Of a DNA stretch of 64,000 nucleotides, positions 13,701 to 24,440 are shown in pieces. The translations under genes and the position numbers were made by a program. The stretch comes from Branchiostoma lanceolatum. Lineage: Eukaryota > Chordata > Leptocardii > Amphioxiformes > Branchiostomatidae. The stretch lies in assembly GCF_035083965.1 (NCBI RefSeq), contig NC_089739.1, forward strand, positions 7,800,001-7,864,000, read 5' to 3'. Positions within the stretch are counted from its first letter, which is position 1, and each line of letters begins with the position of its first letter. The notes beneath the pieces were generated by a model. That model ran no database searches. It was not told the DNA's origin and saw only the letters and a program-made list of their open reading frames with translations.

Positions 13701-15312
13701 GGTGGGTCAAAGACATCTTATGAACCTTCTCCCTGCTGCCTGACTCTGTTACCAATAGAGAACGGGGTGCCAAACGGCTACAAGGCATTCAGAGAAGGCT
13801 TACACCCTCTTCACGTAGGTCCGAAACACACAAAAAAAGACAGACAAACAGGCTGACATATACAGACACGCCAAACACAGTACAATGTAAATGCTATAAC
13901 TGCCCATTGCAAGAACACCCCTTAGGGGACTGATGGGAAACAAATTGGTCAGTTGGTTGTTGTGTAGAGATGGTCACTTGTATAGGGTTGACTGTATAGA
14001 CAGAGATACCAAGTTATAAGATCTATTGCTTCCACATGTCATGCGAATTTCCATGCCACATATGCGCATGATCACCAACCATTTTACCTTGAGACAGTAA
14101 ACTGACTAGTTGTTTTACCCCTCCTTTCTGCACAGGTCGCCACGTTTGTGCTACACACGGTCATCAGAGCCTTCATGCACACAGCCACGGCGGGGCTTTT
14201 TGCAATCATGTAAGTACATCATTTGATAACCTTCTTTCAGGACAACCTATTATGTTAGGGAATAACTGTAAGCCGGTAGGAAATGGAAAATATAGAAGAA
14301 GAACAATTGTAACGTGTACAAGCTAGTCATGAAATGCATTTAATTGTGTAAATCTTTGTCTCAGCTGTCTACATGCTAAATGTCAACCCTTTTACTTTAG
14401 CCATGCATGAGAAGAACATATTTTGTCAAGTCTAACTTTGCATATGCTAAAGTGCTTCTGACTCTCCATCTGCTACGTACTAGATTCTTTACCCATATTT
14501 TGTTTTCAATAATGATTTGTGTAAAATGATCATTTTCATCATCGTTGATTCTTCCATTTAGGTTCCAAGTGTCCCTGTTCGGGAGTCTCATCGGCCTGCA
14601 GGCGTTCTTCCACGCTGCATTCGCCACGCTGCAGTACCCGCTCTTCATCGCCGTCAACGGACCTCTCGCTAAAGACCCTTTCTGGGTAAGTCATGATCAG
14701 AAATATTATTACTATCTCTTTAAAATGCATATCGTATTTTTCTGGTGTTTGTAAAGTTTTGAGCTTTGATCCAACACAAAAATGGAACTCAGCATATTTT
14801 TCTGGTTGTTGTGGGCGAGACATTTTGTAAACTGCAAAATATCATTCCTAGACAATACTGAGTAGAATAGCCCACTGTACATTGCCATTATTATTCCAAT
14901 TGCACATCCACTAAACACTGAAGATGGTAAAGATGACATTGTCATTGATGCAACTCATTTAGTTGCTCAAGGTATTACTGAAGACAGTAAAGATGACATT
15001 GTCATTTATTTTATTAGCAAATATATGTTCAAAGAATAACATAGTAAAATGGCAAGTGTTTTAAAAGACCCCATGAACCTTTTCATTATATTTGATTTAT
15101 GAATATGAATTTTTGTACTTTCACAGATCAACGTTGGTCTTCTGGTTGTCTCGCTGCTAAACTTCGCCCTTCCTGTCTACCTTCTGAGAAAAAGCAAAGA
15201 AATGGAGAAGGAACTAAGCTGGGAAGACGACATCAAGACCCTTCCCCCCATCCCTACAGAGATCTCCATCCCCATAGAGGGCCCACAGAACGAACCTGTG
15301 GCATACGTATAA
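1745..15312 (+). CDS. SLC43A1/2: SLC43-family large neutral amino-acid transporter (LAT3/LAT4-like), complete, 14 coding exons, 599 aa
   Basis: Coding exons: 1745-1904, 3504-3580, 3930-4066, 5090-5136, 5874-5950, 9158-9250, 10181-10446, 10942-10988, 11260-11403, 12326-12494, 13503-13701, 14136-14209, 14562-14685, 15127-15312 (1800 nt, all phases close). The start [16 protein letters not shown] parallels vertebrate MAPTLQQAYRRR, and helix 1 has the ENLLFS...GWGSL pattern. Other family blocks are [14 protein letters not shown] (exon 3), [20 protein letters not shown] (exon 6), VTTVGRRLS (exon 7), [10 protein letters not shown] (exon 10) and GPLAKDPFW (exon 13). About 12 membrane helices are expected, with a long central loop spanning exons 7-8. 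N56-V-T is a glycosylation sequon in the first extracellular loop. The family carries Leu/Ile/Phe/Met by Na-independent facilitated diffusion at the plasma membrane. Whether this is the SLC43A1 or SLC43A2 orthologue cannot be told; it may predate their split. Introns hold a LINE, fold-back elements and a promoter-like cluster. The small 47-nt exons 4 and 8 are the least certain. Confidence 0.93.
1911..1966. repeat. Low-complexity TTTC/TTTG tract
   Basis: A T-rich microsatellite of TTTC then TTTG units begins 6 bases after the exon 1 donor of the SLC43 gene. It lies within intron 1. Confidence 0.8.
4891..5064 (+). repeat. Imperfect tandem repeat, about 70-bp unit, SLC43 intron 3
   Basis: Three diverged units share the core 'agctacaagcacgaaatga' followed by a gcg-rich run and a 'tagtaggatg' tail. 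The array ends 25 bases before the exon 4 acceptor at 5090. Confidence 0.6.
7648..7832. mobile_element. Fold-back MITE-like element, about 40-bp inverted ends, SLC43 intron 5
   Basis: The left arm 7648-7687 and right arm 7793-7832 are inverted copies with a few mismatches; both contain GCATGCTGGGAG. The centre holds a second weaker inversion (cgacgcgtatgcatatgcgt). No transposase-like frame is seen, so this is a non-autonomous DNA element. No clear target-site duplication was found. Confidence 0.6.
8782..8850 (+). promoter_or_regulatory. Promoter-like cluster inside SLC43 intron 5: CCAAT, CRE, GC box, TATA
   Basis: In order on the + strand: CCAAT at 8782-8786, a perfect palindromic CRE TGACGTCA at 8814-8821, a GC box GGGCGGGGC at 8829-8837 and a TATA-like ATATATAA starting near 8842. 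Order and spacing suit a core promoter with a start near 8875, about 280 bases before SLC43 exon 6. An alternative promoter for a short transcript is an inference; the motifs are short and could be chance. Confidence 0.3.
10622..10853. mobile_element. 232-bp MITE with about 50-bp near-perfect inverted ends, SLC43 intron 7
   Basis: The ends at 10622-10671 and 10802-10853 are inverted copies beginning CCTCCGTTG and ending CAACGGAGG. The interior has no coding frame. A similar word (taaacga) lies just outside both ends, but it is not a clean target duplication. Non-autonomous DNA transposon; superfamily not assigned. Confidence 0.75.
11521..11590. repeat. GA-rich microsatellite, SLC43 intron 9
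   Basis: Interrupted GAGA/GACA tract, just upstream of the LINE insertion. Confidence 0.85.
11637..12204 (+). mobile_element. 5'-truncated LINE (RT C-terminal tail plus 3' end) with exact 15-bp target-site duplication
   Basis: A + strand frame from 11638 to 11853 reads like the C-terminus of a CR1/L2/Jockey-type reverse transcriptase: FYKLVNNY, then [30 protein letters not shown]. The element ends in a short GAAGTT-type tail (ttgaagaagttgaag). It is bounded by the identical 15-mer atacggtgacttcac at 11622-11636 and 12205-12219, the mark of target-primed insertion. The frame stops early and the 3' part between about 11850 and 12085 looks unlike the rest, so it may hold a second small insertion. 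It lies in intron 9 of the SLC43 gene in the same orientation. An exact duplication suggests a fairly young event. Confidence 0.82.
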
Positions 15313-17280
15313 CAGTATGCTGGCAAACATGTTAGATATGGTCACTTGTGTTTCATCAACTAGTATTGTCTGTTTGTATTTTAATAATGAATGAGGACGT
15401 TTATTGTACATATATACAGACTGGTTACAGGTCACAACAAAAGAATAATTGCATACCCGGTAAACCTCTTCATGGTGTAACACACTAGGTCTGTTATACT
15501 GAAGAGTACAAGCTACATATCCGGACAGATGTTGTCAGGTCTTGTAATAAGTTGTACTGACTGTTTGATAAGTCACTATATATATACCTCTTCAACGAAC
15601 ATATATGCGAGTAACCGAATGCTGTATCACTCATTTACAAGTTTTCCCTTCAGGAAACGCGAAGGTGTGCAATTTTGTAGGATCTCATGTTACAAAAAGC
15701 GACTGTTGATGAAACACAATCGACCTTAAAGGTAGTGCACGACATCAGATGTAAACTTTATCCTAGGATGGAATATCCGTGCAATAGTCTGCAGTAGCGT
15801 TAAGATCTTTAAACGGAAGGTCATAACTACTACGAAATCACACACGGCCATTCTCTTTCTAAGAATTAATCAGACATTTGGAAGAAAATACTTAAACCAA
15901 GGAGGTATGACTTGAACATCCATGCTTGAACGCAATATATTCCCTCTTCTACACAAAGACTGGTTAAGTAACTCAGGGGACAGTCACAAGACTTTTCGTT
16001 TGAAATATTTCCAAGGAACAATCTAAGAAAAGCAGGGAAAATGTGATATTCTAACAAGCAAATTCTTTCAGCCTCTGCTTTAAACCTTAGTATGAAATTA
16101 TGCTACTTCTTTTCCATGGTTAACGAGAAAATGTTGGCGTGAAGAAGTGGACAAACGAGAGTGCGAAAGTGAAGAAAGATGTATGTATGTAATATTATGT
16201 ATATATGATGTATTCCAAATTTTTTGGAATCAAAGTGATGTTGAGATACCACTTCAGGGTCTTCGACTCAGATGACATAAAACAACAACAAAAAACATAA
16301 AAAGAGAGAAATAATATTTTGCTTCACGGGAAAGAGAGTACGTATTTTCTATCTTTAAAACTATGGGAAAGAAAACTTACGTAGAAAGAAGTCTCTATTT
16401 TCGGGATGCGTACTAGTACTTGGTTATTTTGAGAGGATATGGAAAGGAAAGTATTTACCTACACTTTCTTTCATGTCCCGTTACATGTTACCATATGATT
16501 TATTTTTATTGCCAGTTCCATGGCAGACTGTTCTTTTGTAGCCTGTGGCTGCGAGAAAGTTTTCATTGCAAGGTAATGGCTGAGACATGATACTGGTGTA
16601 TGCGAGTACGTTATACTCTTTGGGCATTTTGTATGTAAATATTGTTGTAAACGTTATTTGTTGGGCACATGGAAAACAAATTGTTGTGTTGTCCTCTTTA
16701 ACGTCATTTTGCGTGCTTTGTGCTAGTTTTAGTAGCACCAGACACTTGTGAAGTTTCTTATGGTGGGCCGCTATGTATAGGTAATATATAATTTGGGTAC
16801 AAACTGTTTTCAAGGACAGACAATACTCTACGATAAAATGGCTCCTCTCTGACCTCAACTGAGAACACAGAACTGCAAAAATGATGAGCGCATAGCGTAC
16901 TTTTTTTCTGCACTTTAGCACAATTTTGTAATGCTTTTTATGTTAGGAATATAGGGTATCTACTTATCGGTAGAACGTATAGAGCAGAGCTTCTACACAT
17001 TTCATGATTTGCTCAGGGATGACCCGTAGTTTGGACAGACTGATGACAGTTACCCACATTTCCTAGTCGTTGTTTTCATGTGGAGAACACGTGTTGTGGG
17101 TCGTGTCGACGGAAAATAAACGTGGGTGATACGCAAACCTGTTTGAGACTTTGTCATTCATTGTTTACAAATGTTTATGCAAAGCTATGGAAGACTTGTT
17201 AGCATACTGTTGTGCACACACTATTATAATGTCCAAAGGTCAATGCCTCACATTTTAAGTTACGTATTGTTAGTATTGTC

Positions 17281-17369
17281 CTAGGATTTGAACCATGGTC
17301 TCCCCGTTGCCAACTAATAGGAACCAGAAGCTCGTCTGTGAGGATGGTACCAGTCTAGCTACAGGTACA
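17281..17369 (-). mobile_element. tRNA-derived SINE fragment
   Basis: Read on the - strand it has an A-box-like TGTAGCTAGACTGG, then GAGCTTCTGGTTCC and a B box GGTTCAAATCC. The same layout and linker recur at 43871-43967, so it is a dispersed family and not a tRNA gene. Confidence 0.6.
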
Positions 17370-17934
17370 TCCAAGTTCTTCTTCCCAATACTAGTCACAC
17401 TCTTACCACCGCAGCACCACCTATAAGAAAGTCAACCTCGTCTTTAGACCCAGTCTCCGACCGTATGGACTGCCATGAATATAATGTATACCTTTCCTGT
17501 CTTTGTCATACCTGCCTACGTCAGAATCTAGAGCTTTATAGTTGAAATCATATAAAGTAATCAGATGTGAACAGTTGATATGTCATGTCTCCTTTGCTAT
17601 GATAAACTTGAAGGGGATTTTATATTGTTTATAGATGTTGTGATTATCTAAGTCTATCGTACAAAGACAACTCTTAAACTCACAATCACACCCAGACAGG
17701 CAGACACACACACACGCACACACACAATGTTTCCCTCCGGCCCCTGTCCCTCTACCTCTCTCTAGCTCTATCCCTGGTAATAGATTGTGCTATGAGGACG
17801 AGTTTACACTAAACTATTTCTTATTTTGAAGCAGTATGTTTTGTTCACTTTTCTTGGGTATCACTGTTACAACTGTAAGACACGTACACGAGACAGATAT
17901 ATAGAAGCGTCAGACACTTTTTTGGATCATTCGC

Positions 17935-17940
17935 TTTATT
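17935..17940 (-). terminator. PolyA signal AATAAA of the serine protease gene
   Basis: On the - strand AATAAA lies 147 bases past the protease stop codon, a normal distance for a compact secretory enzyme transcript. Confidence 0.65.
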
Positions 17941-18086
17941 GAGCGAAATGCAGACAGCGCCGTTTGAGATCTGGGTCTCTGTCAGGCAAAAATCTGACCA
18001 AATAAACCAGTGAGATGGCTGTGATTGGTCGATGCGGTTTTGGGATTCGACCAATGGAGACCCAGCAGACGGCTTCAGGTGACCAA

Positions 18087-21000
18087 TCAGAAGGTCAGCC
18101 CGGTCTTCTGCTCGATCCAGCCTCTGTAGGCGGCGACACGCGCGAAGACTGTCGGGTAGGAGAGGCTGCAGGAGCTGGATCCCCAGGACACTAGCCCCAC
18201 CACGTCATACGCACCGTTCCTCTCACAGACAAACGGACCGCCGGAGTCTCCCTGGTAGGTACGAAAAAAACAAATTAGTCTCCAAGCAGAGGTTCTATTT
18301 ATGCTGCCCTCTCCCTTGCCCCTCCATGGCGACGCTTCAGGGGTGAGCCTAATGGTAAAGTATTGTGTGCAGTCGGGAAGAATTCTAGGATTTTTTCAGG
18401 AATGTATCCACAGGAATTTCTAGTCCATAGGAATGTCTGAAATGTTAGTCAGCAGCACTAAGGATAAAAATTGGGTCATGCATGCATGAACCATTTTAGA
18501 CCTCGGATTTACAGTAATAGTGTTCTTTTCTAACACAGTGTTTGGCTGTTACAATGTTAAAAAAAGTCTTACCATGCATCCGCTAGAGCCATTGAGCCCC
18601 GCACAGAGCATGCTGGTGGAGTCGTAGTTCCTGCCCCAGGAGCTGCTGCACTGGCTGTCGGTCTTCAGAGGCAGGATGGCCTGCTGGAGGACGGGTGCGC
18701 CATCAGCTGGAGTGATGAGCCGGAGGTTATTTTGTTGATGACAGACATTTTCCTTGATCAAGCACGCCTTTTGAACTCAAAACTCAAATTTGTGGAAGGA
18801 AACTTGCTGCCCTATGTTCCACTAGGAACCATACCGACCATACCACGAGTAGAACTTTACACTTTTTTTCTGCCAGTACTGGCCTGTTCTTCCTACTTCC
18901 GTACATGACCCCGTGGCGCCCTGACAGACAGATGGCAGTGTTATAGTCATGATTTACGTTTCCCGTCACATGTCACAGCCTGGGAAATAAGTGTGCCACC
19001 AGGCACTACAATGGTCTGAACGAACCAGACCTAATCTCCAAGCAGATCCAACGGTTGCAAAGACCGTATCCAACTGGCAGAAGACATTTTTATTACGATA
19101 AAAATGTCTTCTGCCAGTTCACCCCGACCAATGGATCGCATTGAAATAGTTTCTACTACTTTTCTCTAAACGTTAAATCGCGGACGCATTCAATCACTTC
19201 CAAAGTGCCAAAATTGTCAATCTGAAAACATCTTTTGGAAGCTGACACCTTCCACCATCTCACTGGCGAGTTTGTTTTGTCAGATTTAGTCGTTAGCGCA
19301 ACTTAAAAAACGATTTGTCGGGCCATGGCTGATGCGAATCTGAGTTTCAATGCAATACGGTTGGATACGGTCTTCGCACTGACCGTTGGATCTGCTGCGG
19401 TGGTGGCTAGTACGAACGTACCGGTTGAGCTGGTGCGGCCCCAGCCGGTGATCCAGCAGGTCCCGGCGACGTCGTGGTGAGTCTCGTCCTGGTCCGGCAG
19501 GCACGCCACACTGACGTGGTCTCCGAGGGTGGCGGGGGTGGCCAGCTTCAGCAGCATGATGTCATTCTCGATGGTCTGTTGATGGATCAAAGGCGAAGAT
19601 ATCCTGAGTGCCAGGCTTTTTAGCTTCCGTCCGCTACCCTAGCTCCGCTGCGCTACCCAAGCTCCGCTGCGAGGAGCGGAACTTGGGTAGCGTACGGAAG
19701 CTAAAAAGGCTGGCACTCAGGCTAAGACGAAGAATGACCATTAGAATGATTGAATGAATGATTTTTATTTCACAACAATTGCATCAGTAACAATGTATGG
19801 CAATGTACAGATAACATAGTTTACAATCTAGGTCTATTTTACCACAATTCTAATTACTACTTTATAATATCAAATAAGACCTACGATGCTAACTAAAAGG
19901 AATTATTCTAAATATCACATTGCATATTTCTAGGCTACTCTGTGACTTTACATTCGTCAAACCTTATTTAGGAATAGTACAGTTTCTTTTTTTGCATAGC
20001 GTTATGAATGTATTGGCCTATGTGAATAGATAAAAGTACATTGAAAGTATCGGTACTTGAGTATGGCAGGGTAATATTCGACTTACATGCAATTAATTGC
20101 ATCAACTTTTGTCATTCATCATTATAGGTAGGGCATGTCATTATAAAGTGAAATTTGTCTGAACAAAGAAAGTCACCAGTGGGTGATGACGTAATTTCAG
20201 TGTCCAGTAAAGGATGACCCAAATCTACCCTGAGCTTTGTCTTTGTAAGACCTACCCATATACTAGATATCATCACAATCCATCCAAAAGTTCTCAAGTT
20301 ATGCTGACCAAAAAGATGCGGAAACATAAACGTATCGATATACAAACACGCAGACACAAACAATACCTCAATTTTACGGAGGTAAATTGGACCAATTCGT
20401 CATGTTTCAGGTGATATTCATAAATTTTATGAAGCTGTATGAATGGGAATATGTTTCGTCGCGGCATATACATAGGCCTCAACACTTGGTCTATAAAAAA
20501 AGTCAAACTGTCCTTACCCTAGAGCTGTACCGCTCATGAACAATCGCCTGTTCGATGGGGATGATTTGGACGTCTTCACCGTTGCTGCTACGATCGTGCT
20601 CACCCAGGATAACCCTGTGTGTTGCGTAGCTGTCGGTTTAAAGTAGAGAGGTTTTCAGCAATCATCATCACAATCTTTCTTGGCAAATTATAGGCAACCA
20701 ACGTAGAAAGCTTCTTTCATAAATCTACCTTTCACATATCCCCTTTGACAGTATTCCAAAAGACTTCACCAAATGAATCACCGAAGGCAAGATAGCGATT
20801 GTTTAAACTGAAAAAAAGATTGATGAATAGCCACAGGCTCGTAGAGACTCACTCGGATTGGTAGCAGTGAGCAGCCGACAGCACCCACTGGTCACTGATC
20901 AGGACTCCGCCGCAGTAGTGCCACGAGCTCGAGGTTTGCAGCGACGCCTGGTAACAGAATGACAACAGATGCGTCGATAAGGGTTAGACATCTAGGTCAG

Positions 21001-22157
21001 AAGATACACAACGCACAGGTTACTAAAGCAACTGGGTAGATGTTTTAAACATTAAGGCGTTTCAGATAGCATCCACAGTCACTAACGAAAGGTAGCGTGT
21101 GCTACATATGGCTATCCAGTTTCTTGAGTAACTTAGCTCCTATGATATCCCTTTCGTGCCTTTTAATTGCAATGACATTTTGGATATACATCATTGACTG
21201 TATTCAGGAAATACAGTAGACTGAATATACTAGGCGCGTCAGAATTTTTTGGCGCTGTTTTCTAATTGCTCACGTGTTCAACATGGTCCAGGAAGATAGT
21301 GCTTTACCTGCCATGGCCAGCTGTGTGCCAGTGCGTTCTCGCCGTTCACCACGCGGGTCATGCCCACCGTGCGGGGTTGGATAGCCTGGTTGCCGCATCC
21401 TGCAGCAAGGGATTGGTTATCATTGGTAACACTAGCCACTAGTGCAATAGCGTGCAAAACATACCATCAGGAGCTTCCCCGTATCTCAACCGTACTTGGA
21501 GTGTTGTTCGCCCAGGTCTATTAGCTCATGCCCGGGAATCTTACGGCGTTGGTTTTAATCGATTCGCTCAACGGGATGGCAGTACTGAACGGGCGACCGG
21601 AAAGATAGACTGCCCGAAAAAGGCAAATGCTTAGTAGATCCATTGGCAGTCCGGTAAAACAGCTTAACCAGCACGACCTTTTCTTTTTAACAACTTTTTC
21701 TGAAATAAACCGGGGACTTTGACGGCTAGACGAGATCCGATGCCGTCCATGCCTAACGGTAAGCCATCAATACCCCGTAACTATCAGAAAACTGCGCCCA
21801 GTTGTTGCAACGAAAATCACGACGGCGGTTACAACGGAAGCTATAGCAACACTGACTGATTCCTGAGTGTGTGCCTAAGTTTTGTAGATGATTCTTTTCT
21901 ATCCCACCCAGTGCGCAACAGACAACAAAATGCAACAAAACCATTTTGAACTCCAAGTCTACCTTTACATCCTGCCAGTCTCCGGTTACACCATCTTCCC
22001 CCTCTCATCCCATCATCCTACTGTATTCAAGGGATTAAACAAAACATCCAGATACACCGAAAACAAAATCTCCTTACACGGAGGGAATAGTATGAGGATT
22101 GCATGACTCACCATTAGCCACTGCCAGCAATGCCGCGAGAGCCACGAAGATCTTCAT
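18087..22157 (-). CDS. Chymotrypsin-like secreted serine protease (S1A), complete, 7 exons, 265 aa
   Basis: Exons in transcript order: 22157-22112, 21399-21308, 20947-20853, 20629-20518, 19575-19422, 18706-18573, 18251-18087 (798 nt, phases close). Residues 1-15 ([15 protein letters not shown]) are a signal peptide. A propeptide follows that starts CGNQAIQP like chymotrypsinogen, with activation after R31 (R-VVNG). The catalytic triad is H73 (SAAHC), D120 (ENDIMLL) and S214 (GDSGGP); D213 would pair with the new N-terminus. S1 pocket positions in chymotrypsin numbering are S189 (S208), G190 (G209), G216 (G235) and T226 (T245): chymotrypsin-like at 189 and 216 but elastase-like at 190 and 226. 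Length and exon pattern match vertebrate chymotrypsinogen B (about 263 aa). It is expected in gut or hepatic-caecum zymogen cells. Introns hold a LINE tail and two fold-back elements. Confidence 0.95.
19034..19140. mobile_element. Fold-back element with CTCCAAGCAGATC end, protease intron
   Basis: One arm carries the dispersed motif ctccaagcagatcc and 'aaagaccgtatccaactgg'. The core 19074-19117 is a 44-bp near-perfect hairpin around ttacga. The same arm sequence occurs at 32814-32940, showing a shared family. Confidence 0.6.
19600..19724. mobile_element. 125-bp fold-back element, 9-bp flanking repeat (one mismatch)
   Basis: Two long inverted arms share gctttttagcttccgt and gctacccaagct words, so almost the whole element is a hairpin. 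Flanks aggcgaaga (19591-19599) and agacgaaga (19725-19733) differ at one base of nine. Same family as 38511-38631 and 46839-46937. It lies in the intron just 5' of protease exon 5 (19575-19422). A Mutator-like origin is an inference from long arms plus 9-bp duplications. Confidence 0.7.
19741..20300 (-). mobile_element. LINE 3' fragment with cysteine/histidine motif and ATTC-type tail, protease intron 4
   Basis: The - strand frame ending at 20112 contains [10 protein letters not shown] and then [19 protein letters not shown]. This matches the 'C...(D/E)xxHFxxxCPxY' pattern near the C-terminus of many non-LTR reverse transcriptases. After its stop there are about 350 AT-rich bases ending in AATAAAAATCATTCATTC, a typical short-repeat 3' tail. 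The upstream limit is uncertain. Same orientation as the host gene. Confidence 0.5.
20990..21100 (+). repeat. Dispersed repeat fragment (gttactxaagcaactggxta ... gcgtttcagatagcatcc)
   Basis: Shares the words agatac, 'aagcaactggata' and 'gtttcagacagcatcc' with 56998-57110. The inverted form appears at 24150-24235 and a partial copy at 54549-54600. Class unknown; possibly the tail of a LINE or MITE. This copy is the most diverged. Confidence 0.45.
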
Positions 22158-22226
22158 GCTTGTCGTGTTCCAAAGACGTCTTCAACAATCGATGGAAGAA
22201 AGTGCCTCAGTCTCAAGCGAGTCGCG

Positions 22227-22234
22227 CTTATAAA
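22227..22234 (-). promoter_or_regulatory. TATA box of the serine protease gene
   Basis: TTTATAAG on the - strand lies about 70 bases before the ATG at 22157, giving a start near 22200 and a short 5' UTR, as usual for highly expressed digestive enzyme genes. Confidence 0.7.
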
Positions 22235-22964
22235 GGATTTGTGAGCAATTTTTAAGTAACGGTTGCTACCACTGCTGTCATAAGAAATTTTGATGAATGA
22301 CTTGAAGATTTTTACGACGTCCTGTTTCCAGTTCCTTCTCAAGGAGAGCCTCTTAAGTTGAAATGCCTGCAATCATAAAGATGTTTCCTTGAGATAATCT
22401 TGAGTGTTGACAATATCGATCGATCTCGTGTCATGTGTGGCGCAGTGCTTAGTGATGCTGTTTCTGGCCCAGAAGGTTGAAAGTTCTAAATCTATTTTAG
22501 ATCTATTCCCGGTATACAGTTGTCATTCATCTGTCTTACATGCCACTCTGACGGGTTACAATTCTCAGAAGGGGACACAGTCGACGAGCTTCAGCCGTAT
22601 CATACTTTTTGTTCCCGCAAACTGTGACCCTAGCACATTGCATACCACTTTGAATTGCATACACTTCTAAGGAAGGGACATTAAGCTGCGATTCGCTGTT
22701 CTTTGTTGTCTAAACGGCTGGCCAGAAAGCGTTACATTCGGTAAATTGTAATGCTCTCTGGCAACATAAACTTTCTTAGCTGCTTGGAGATTGGTTAAGC
22801 TGGCCTCTATCACTATAAGTATAAATGTATGAAGTCTTTGACATTGAAACTAAATTAAGAAACTAAATAGCAGCAAAAACTTAAGAATCACTTGGGTCGA
22901 ACATCTGCTTGGAGATAACCTGTTACCCGCACAAGGCCGGGACCTTCACATTATAAGAATCTGT

Positions 22965-23440
22965 CCCCTACAGTGTAATTTCTTTATGACTTTATTACAC
23001 GTTTGAGAACGTGAGCACATGTTGGTACTCCAGTACCGGCAGCAAGGAGTCCAAGGGCCTTTTGTGGACAAGTCCCTGCGTTACGGTTGCTACCAACTTT
23101 GTCGAGAAATGTTGATGAATTGCTTTAAGATTTTGTCCTCTATAGTATAGCTCTAATGACCCAATTACACGTTAGAAAACAGGAGCATACATGTATGTTA
23201 GCTATCCAGTACCGGCATCCGGCAGCAAGCTGACAGAGGACCTGGGGCAATCCGAACATAACGTTTGCTTCCATCGTTCAGAAATACTGATGAGTTCCTA
23301 CAAGATTTCTTCCCCTACAGTAAAGTCTTAATGACTTTATTACACGTTAGAGAACAGAAGCACATGTTAGCACTCCAGTATCGGCAGCAAAGAGCCTGAG
23401 GACCTTACACGAGTCCCGCTTATTTTTTTATGATACTTCA
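22965..23440 (-). repeat. Tandem array, about 175-bp unit, derived from the protease promoter region
   Basis: Three diverged units share 'cctacagt...atgactttattacacgtt', 'gagcacatgttggtactcc', 'agtaccggcagcaag' and an 'acggttgctacca...ttgatgaattgctttaagatt' block. That last block also stands at 22256-22320, just upstream of the protease TATA box, and a degraded gagtcccgcttat near 23410 resembles the TATA-flanking sequence at 22220-22231. So the array looks like serial duplication of proximal promoter DNA. Confidence 0.65.
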
Positions 23441-24149
23441 GCGATGAGAGGTGTCCAATTTCCGGGCGAGAGGCTGATTGGAACAGTACAGGTGTCAGTC
23501 CTTGACTCGATTATGATTATGACGGCAGTTTGGAGAAAATTCATAATTCATCTCATATTTCAAACGTTCGATGAGCAAACACTTCACTTTTTAAGTATAC
23601 GATAATTTCAAGTGCAATACATAATTAGAATGAATACGTCATAGTAAATATAAAGTTTATGTATGTTATTGAACATCATGCCAACCAAAGAAAGATGAAC
23701 TTTTACTTTTCGTCCTTAGCGTTGAGATAACTGTTGTAAAGTAGTAGCATATATCCTATTGTTGCTTCAAAATCTTTTTAAGAAGTAACATAAGTAACAG
23801 AAGTAGTATAAGCCGGAACTTTTAAACTATTCGAATTACTCCTTCTAAGTTAGGTCTGTCGCCAGTTTATTATATATTCTAGTTAGTACCATTTTGTATA
23901 CTAGGATTGAAGGATGAAAAGAAAAGAACTGAAAATTTAAGACTTATTCTTATTCTGACAACTGTTATATAACCAGTTTCGTCCTCAATCATAAAAGTCA
24001 AGCAGTTTCATGAGGAAATAACACCTATGTATGTTTCAAGTGCAATCAAGGTTCCACCCGGGATCCGGGAGAGTTAGTGCCGCTCTTGGACAGTTGACGA
24101 CCGGAGTTACACGTCCTCAGCACACGCCAAGTTCTCAGCTGTAAAGACA

Positions 24150-24235
24150 TCAATTTCAAAGTTTTATCCAGTTGCTTGAGTAACTATTTTGGGCGTATCT
24201 TATTACCTGGATGTCTAGCCTTCATCAACGACAAC
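24150..24235 (-). repeat. Dispersed repeat (inverted relative to 56998-57110)
   Basis: Contains 'atccagttgcttgagtaact', 'gcgtatcttattacctgg' and atgtctagccttcat, which are the reverse complement of the words at 56998-57060. Confidence 0.5.
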
Positions 24236-24289
24236 GCATCAATGTCTTATCGCTATACCTAGCTACAAACTCTCGTTCCTTTAAGATCA

Positions 24290-24440
24290 ATCGCTTTGGG
24301 CTTTGGGTGTTGGCCTCAAGCGTCAAACTTCTGCACGTAAAAGAACCCAACACACTTATCCAGAAGAGTAGGGGTGACGCGGTGTGTTCTTAGCTCTAGA
24401 AAGCGAGTCGTAGCAAAGCCGCATTGCGTTATCAGCTACT
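24290..24440 (+). mobile_element. SINE 3' fragment
   Basis: Contains 'aaaagaacccaacacactta', agaagagtaggggtgac and cgtagcaaagccgc. The same chain occurs at 29145-29265 and, inverted, at 56500-56600, so it is a dispersed family. Confidence 0.5.

Larger units (their letters stand above)
15313..18086. other. Intergenic: SLC43 3' untranslated region and spacer
   Basis: AT-rich DNA after the SLC43 stop. An AATAAA at 17115-17120 could be the polyA signal, but 1.8 kb of 3' UTR would be needed, so this is weak. It also holds a SINE fragment (17281-17369), a CA-rich microsatellite near 17701-17727 and the downstream end of the protease gene on the other strand. No further gene recognised. Confidence 0.5.

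Noticed and set aside
17281-17369. tRNA gene candidate
   Set aside because: A and B boxes are present, but the cloverleaf is poor and the sequence recurs at 43871-43967 with extra shared linker, so it is a SINE.
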